Part shown: positions 60,889 to 64,000 of the stretch, in pieces
Layout: each line of letters begins with the position of its first letter
Numbering within the stretch: position 1 is the first letter of the stretch
NCBI RefSeq assembly: GCF_001522545.3
Contig: NC_031783.1
Location: forward strand, 3,408,532 to 3,472,531
Direction of reading: 5' to 3'
Source of the DNA: Parus major
Taxonomy: Eukaryota; Chordata; Aves; Passeriformes; Paridae
Length of the DNA: 64,000 nt
Notes under the pieces: model-generated
Seen by the model: only the letters and a program-made list of their open reading frames with translations
Databases searched by the model: none
What the model was told of the DNA's origin: nothing
Program-made: the position numbers and the translations under genes

Positions 60889-63800
60889 TTTTCATGGAGT
60901 GGAGGAAGGATCTCCTCAGCTGGAAGTGGGAGGGAGGAGGAAGTACCAGTGATAAGGATTCTTTCGATGGAAGAGAGGAGGGGAGGTTGGATGTATGGGA
61001 TTATGGTGTAAATAAGATGAATGGCTCCATGGATTTGCTGTTCAGTGCTAAGATCCCAGGCCTGGATTAAGTTAGGGCTATGGGGAAATGTTAATTGATA
61101 TGTGACACATTTCCACAAGCATCACTGCTTAGTCTGACAACAAGGCTGATCAAATTCTGTCCTCAGCCTGCAGTGCAACAAATAAGTGAAAACTGTGCTC
61201 TGCTTGAGCCTCTAACACTGCACCAGCCTGGGGGAGAGGTAACAAGGTGTGATTTAAGGGTTTAGGACAACTGAGACAGTGCATCAAGAGAAATTAGTTT
61301 AATTATGAAGTCTGAAGTCTAAAAAGATATCCCCACACACAGGGGAAAGGAGGAGGAGGGAAGGAAGGAAGAAAAAAACCCAAAAAAGAAGGCACAAAGC
61401 AGTCCTTGTGATTTAGGTGTTGGATGCAAGCAGGTGGATTCTGTGTCATACTGAAAGGAAAAAGGAAAGCCAGTTCTGCCTCCAGACTGCCAGGTCTTGT
61501 GTGGAGTCATGAGGAGTCATTTATATTTAAAGAATCTCTTGATAGACCACCCTGATCTCAGTAAATAATAGACATATTAATAATAATATGACAAAATGGG
61601 CTTTTTTGTAAGGCTAAATGTATTTCTGTTGTTAACAGCTTATTTTTCTTTAAGCCAAAAATAGATCCTGCTGCACCTTTTTGACCGTGACATTGTGTGT
61701 TTTGTTCAATCCTTCAGTATTTCTGGGAACTCTGGAAGTCAGCTTGCTCCTTACAGCTTCTTCTCAATGTTAGTTTTCCATTTTCTATGATTTTACTGGA
61801 AAGAGGCAAAAACCCTGAGAAAAGCCTTCAGAATATGGAACTTTAATTATCAGTATGCAATCCAGATTTAGAGGGCTTCTTTCAGTATGTTTTTTTTTTT
61901 ACTGTGAAGCTGTGAACCTCGGTTAATTTTAGAAAGTCTGATGAACTAAAATAGATGTCCTCTGCTTGAAAGTCAGATGATTCAGTTGAACCACAGACCC
62001 TTGAGCTCTTCAGGGCTGCATGGCTGTGGAGGCTCTGACTTTTAAAATGTGTGTTAATTGTGGAAATGGCAGTCAGATATGTTTTGGGGGTCTTTTTCTC
62101 CCTCTTAAAACATTTTTCTGCAGTACAATTTGAGTTTTTATTGAAAATCTGTGAAGGTATTACCTCCATGTTGATGGTTAGTGATTTGGACCACGGATTC
62201 AGGAATTTCTGGGGATTGCTTGCCTCCTTTGGCCTATGGGAAGATATGGGCAGGGCTCTGGGTTACTCAGCTTTAACAATGAGGTTTTGTCACCAGGAGA
62301 AAACAAAAGGAGCATCAGGATTCAGAAAAAAAATAATCCATCTAGTGTGAAACATCCCCATTCCTGCCATGGCTGGGAGCTCCATTGCTCCAAGGTGACA
62401 GAACTCTGCCTTTCAGAGTTTGTGGCCTGATTTCCAAAGCATGTGCTGCCTGTCCTGCTACCTAGCACAGGAATTGAATGTTCAGCCCATCCTGAAATCA
62501 TCCTGGGATTTGTTGTTTATTTGGGCATGTGCCTGGAGAATGGCAGCCTCCAATTTGTAACCAAACCTGCAAGAAGAATGGGATGGAAGCTCTCACTTTT
62601 TTCTCTTCTGTCATTATTCTTGTTAGGCAACCTTTGAAAATGAGAACAATGACTTTGTGAGCTCCCACCAGATTTTTAGTGTGTGTGTGTGGGGAGGGGG
62701 GAACCACTGAAATTTATAAGGAAAAAAAAGGAAAAGTTTTTACAAAAGATTTTCTGGCTCTCCAAAAGAGAGAGAACACACTTGCAAGGCTGAAGGGATG
62801 CACACTCCACCACATGTACAAAGTCTCTTGCAAGCTTTTGTTCATATCTGAATCTGGCTCCAGCTCTCCCAGCAGATTTTTCATTTGGGCCCTGTGTTTG
62901 TGGCACGTTTGTAGTCTCAGGCCCTCAGCAAAAGAGCACTTTGGAATCAGATATCTGAAAAGCATCGTGATTATTTACAAACATGGCTTTAAAATACAGA
63001 ATGGGATGTTTTATATAGAAAATAAAGTGTCACCACATTGGAGATATTTCAAGAAGCCTCATCTTATCTGTTTTGCTCTGTAGAAATGATTCAGTGTTTG
63101 TGGTAACATCACAAGTACAATGCAGCTTCCACTGAATTTGTATTTTGAGGCACTGAATGCAATCCACTGTGTATGGGTAAAGAGAGTCTATCCAGACCAA
63201 AATTAGAGGAAGTCTCAGATCCATTAGTGGAATGCTCTCAGGGAAAAGGTCTTGTTAAACAGCAAAGCTTCAGAGCACAGAATTTGGGTCCATCCCTATA
63301 GGAGTGTGGGGGGAAATGCAGCACAGCAGAGTTCAGACATGACCTGGGTACACATCCCATGGTGGGCAATCCTTTATTCCCAATACAGCTGGGAACTTGT
63401 GGAGTCTGGATATCACACATGCTCCTAAATGCTGCAGAGAGGGGAATGGTGCACGTGGAATACAGACATTTTCTATTATGTGCTGTGCTTTTAGCATGCA
63501 GTACAAAACAAAATATTAGCCCTTAAATTGCCACAAATTCAAGATAAATATTTCTGTCAATAACAAGTTTTCCAAGACAGCTTTCACAATAGTGCTTTTT
63601 TGCTGTGGGTTGCTAATTTTTCAAGCACAGATAGCTAAAACAAGCTCTGTTACATGTGCTTTTTATGAAAGGTGAAAATTTAGTTCCTAAACCAGCATTC
63701 ACACATGAAGAAAAAGACATCACTCAAATTGTCCTCTGAAGCACCTGTGAGGCACTAGAAAGCAAAAGCTAAACTTCAGAGACAAGTAACTCTAATTTCC

Positions 63801-64000
63801 TGTTGCTAATCAGAGCATACACAATTCTCTTGCTATCAATTGGTTTTGTATCACAAATTGCTTCCTGAATTCTGCCCAGTATTCATGATTTAAGAACATT
63901 TTAGGCCATAAAAGCTGCAAAGCACAAAACCAGCCAGGCTTTAGTTGCCTGGGTGGCACAAAGCCCAGAGAAGTGAGGGGATTTCAGTGGTGTCTAACAC
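60889..64000. other. Non-coding stretch, no gene seen
   Basis: Mixed composition. A purine-rich simple stretch (GGAGGAGGAGGGAAGGAAGG) lies at about 61347-61375. A (GT)6 run at 62679-62690 leads into a G-rich run to about 62701. Open frames (for example 62679-63083 plus, 62051-62350 plus) are unrecognisable, and the first begins inside the GT repeat. No RNA gene or transposon is recognised. Confidence 0.55.
62679..62701. repeat. (GT)6 microsatellite followed by a G-rich run
   Basis: Six GT units pass into GGGGAGGGGGG. This is simple sequence, likely length-variable. Confidence 0.9.

Noticed and set aside
60231..61118. Long minus-strand frame (295 codons) rich in proline, histidine and serine, plus three long plus-strand frames over the same place
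   Set aside because: They exist because the 20-base minisatellite has no stop triplet in any of six frames. The translations are pure repeat, they cross the N, and they have no conserved flank.

Overview
This window is vertebrate nuclear DNA, most likely from a bird and probably a songbird. It is AT-rich with scattered GC-richer patches. It has two eroded 3' ends that look like CR1 LINEs, a short retroviral LTR of a kind I associate with passerine genomes, and no Alu-like or L1-like sequence. Nothing bacterial, viral or plasmid-like is present. The organism call rests on my memory of repeat families and was not checked by search.

I cannot support any ordinary protein-coding gene. All the longer open frames are short, start arbitrarily, lack recognisable domains, and either lie in GC-richer patches (where stops are rarer) or cross simple repeats. 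The window reads as intergenic sequence or the inside of a very large intron. The one coding candidate is a 33-base stretch at 19522-19554. It is open in a single phase and sits behind a textbook branch point and acceptor and ahead of a GT donor. I could not identify the parent gene.

Layout: 1-11398 is non-coding. 11399-11825 is a solo LTR with matching TGATGCCTT/AAGGCATCA ends, a TATA box and an AATAAA signal; a fragment of a related LTR end lies at 36678-36756. 16932-16994 and 18771-18833 are two diverged copies of one AT-rich 63-base element. 25980-26158 is a T-rich low-complexity tract. 31423-31472 is a 25-base tandem duplication carrying a palindrome. 44669-44722 and 45332-45430 are CR1-like 3' ends, with a CACTTAA cluster between them. 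60541-60888 is a 20-base minisatellite with a 100-base higher-order pattern and one unresolved base (N) at 60633. The rest is unremarkable non-coding DNA with mononucleotide runs, small microsatellites and several inverted repeats.

There is no operon or pathway to describe. The observations most worth following are the minisatellite (each unit carries a TEAD-type motif), the paired 63-base elements and the candidate microexon.
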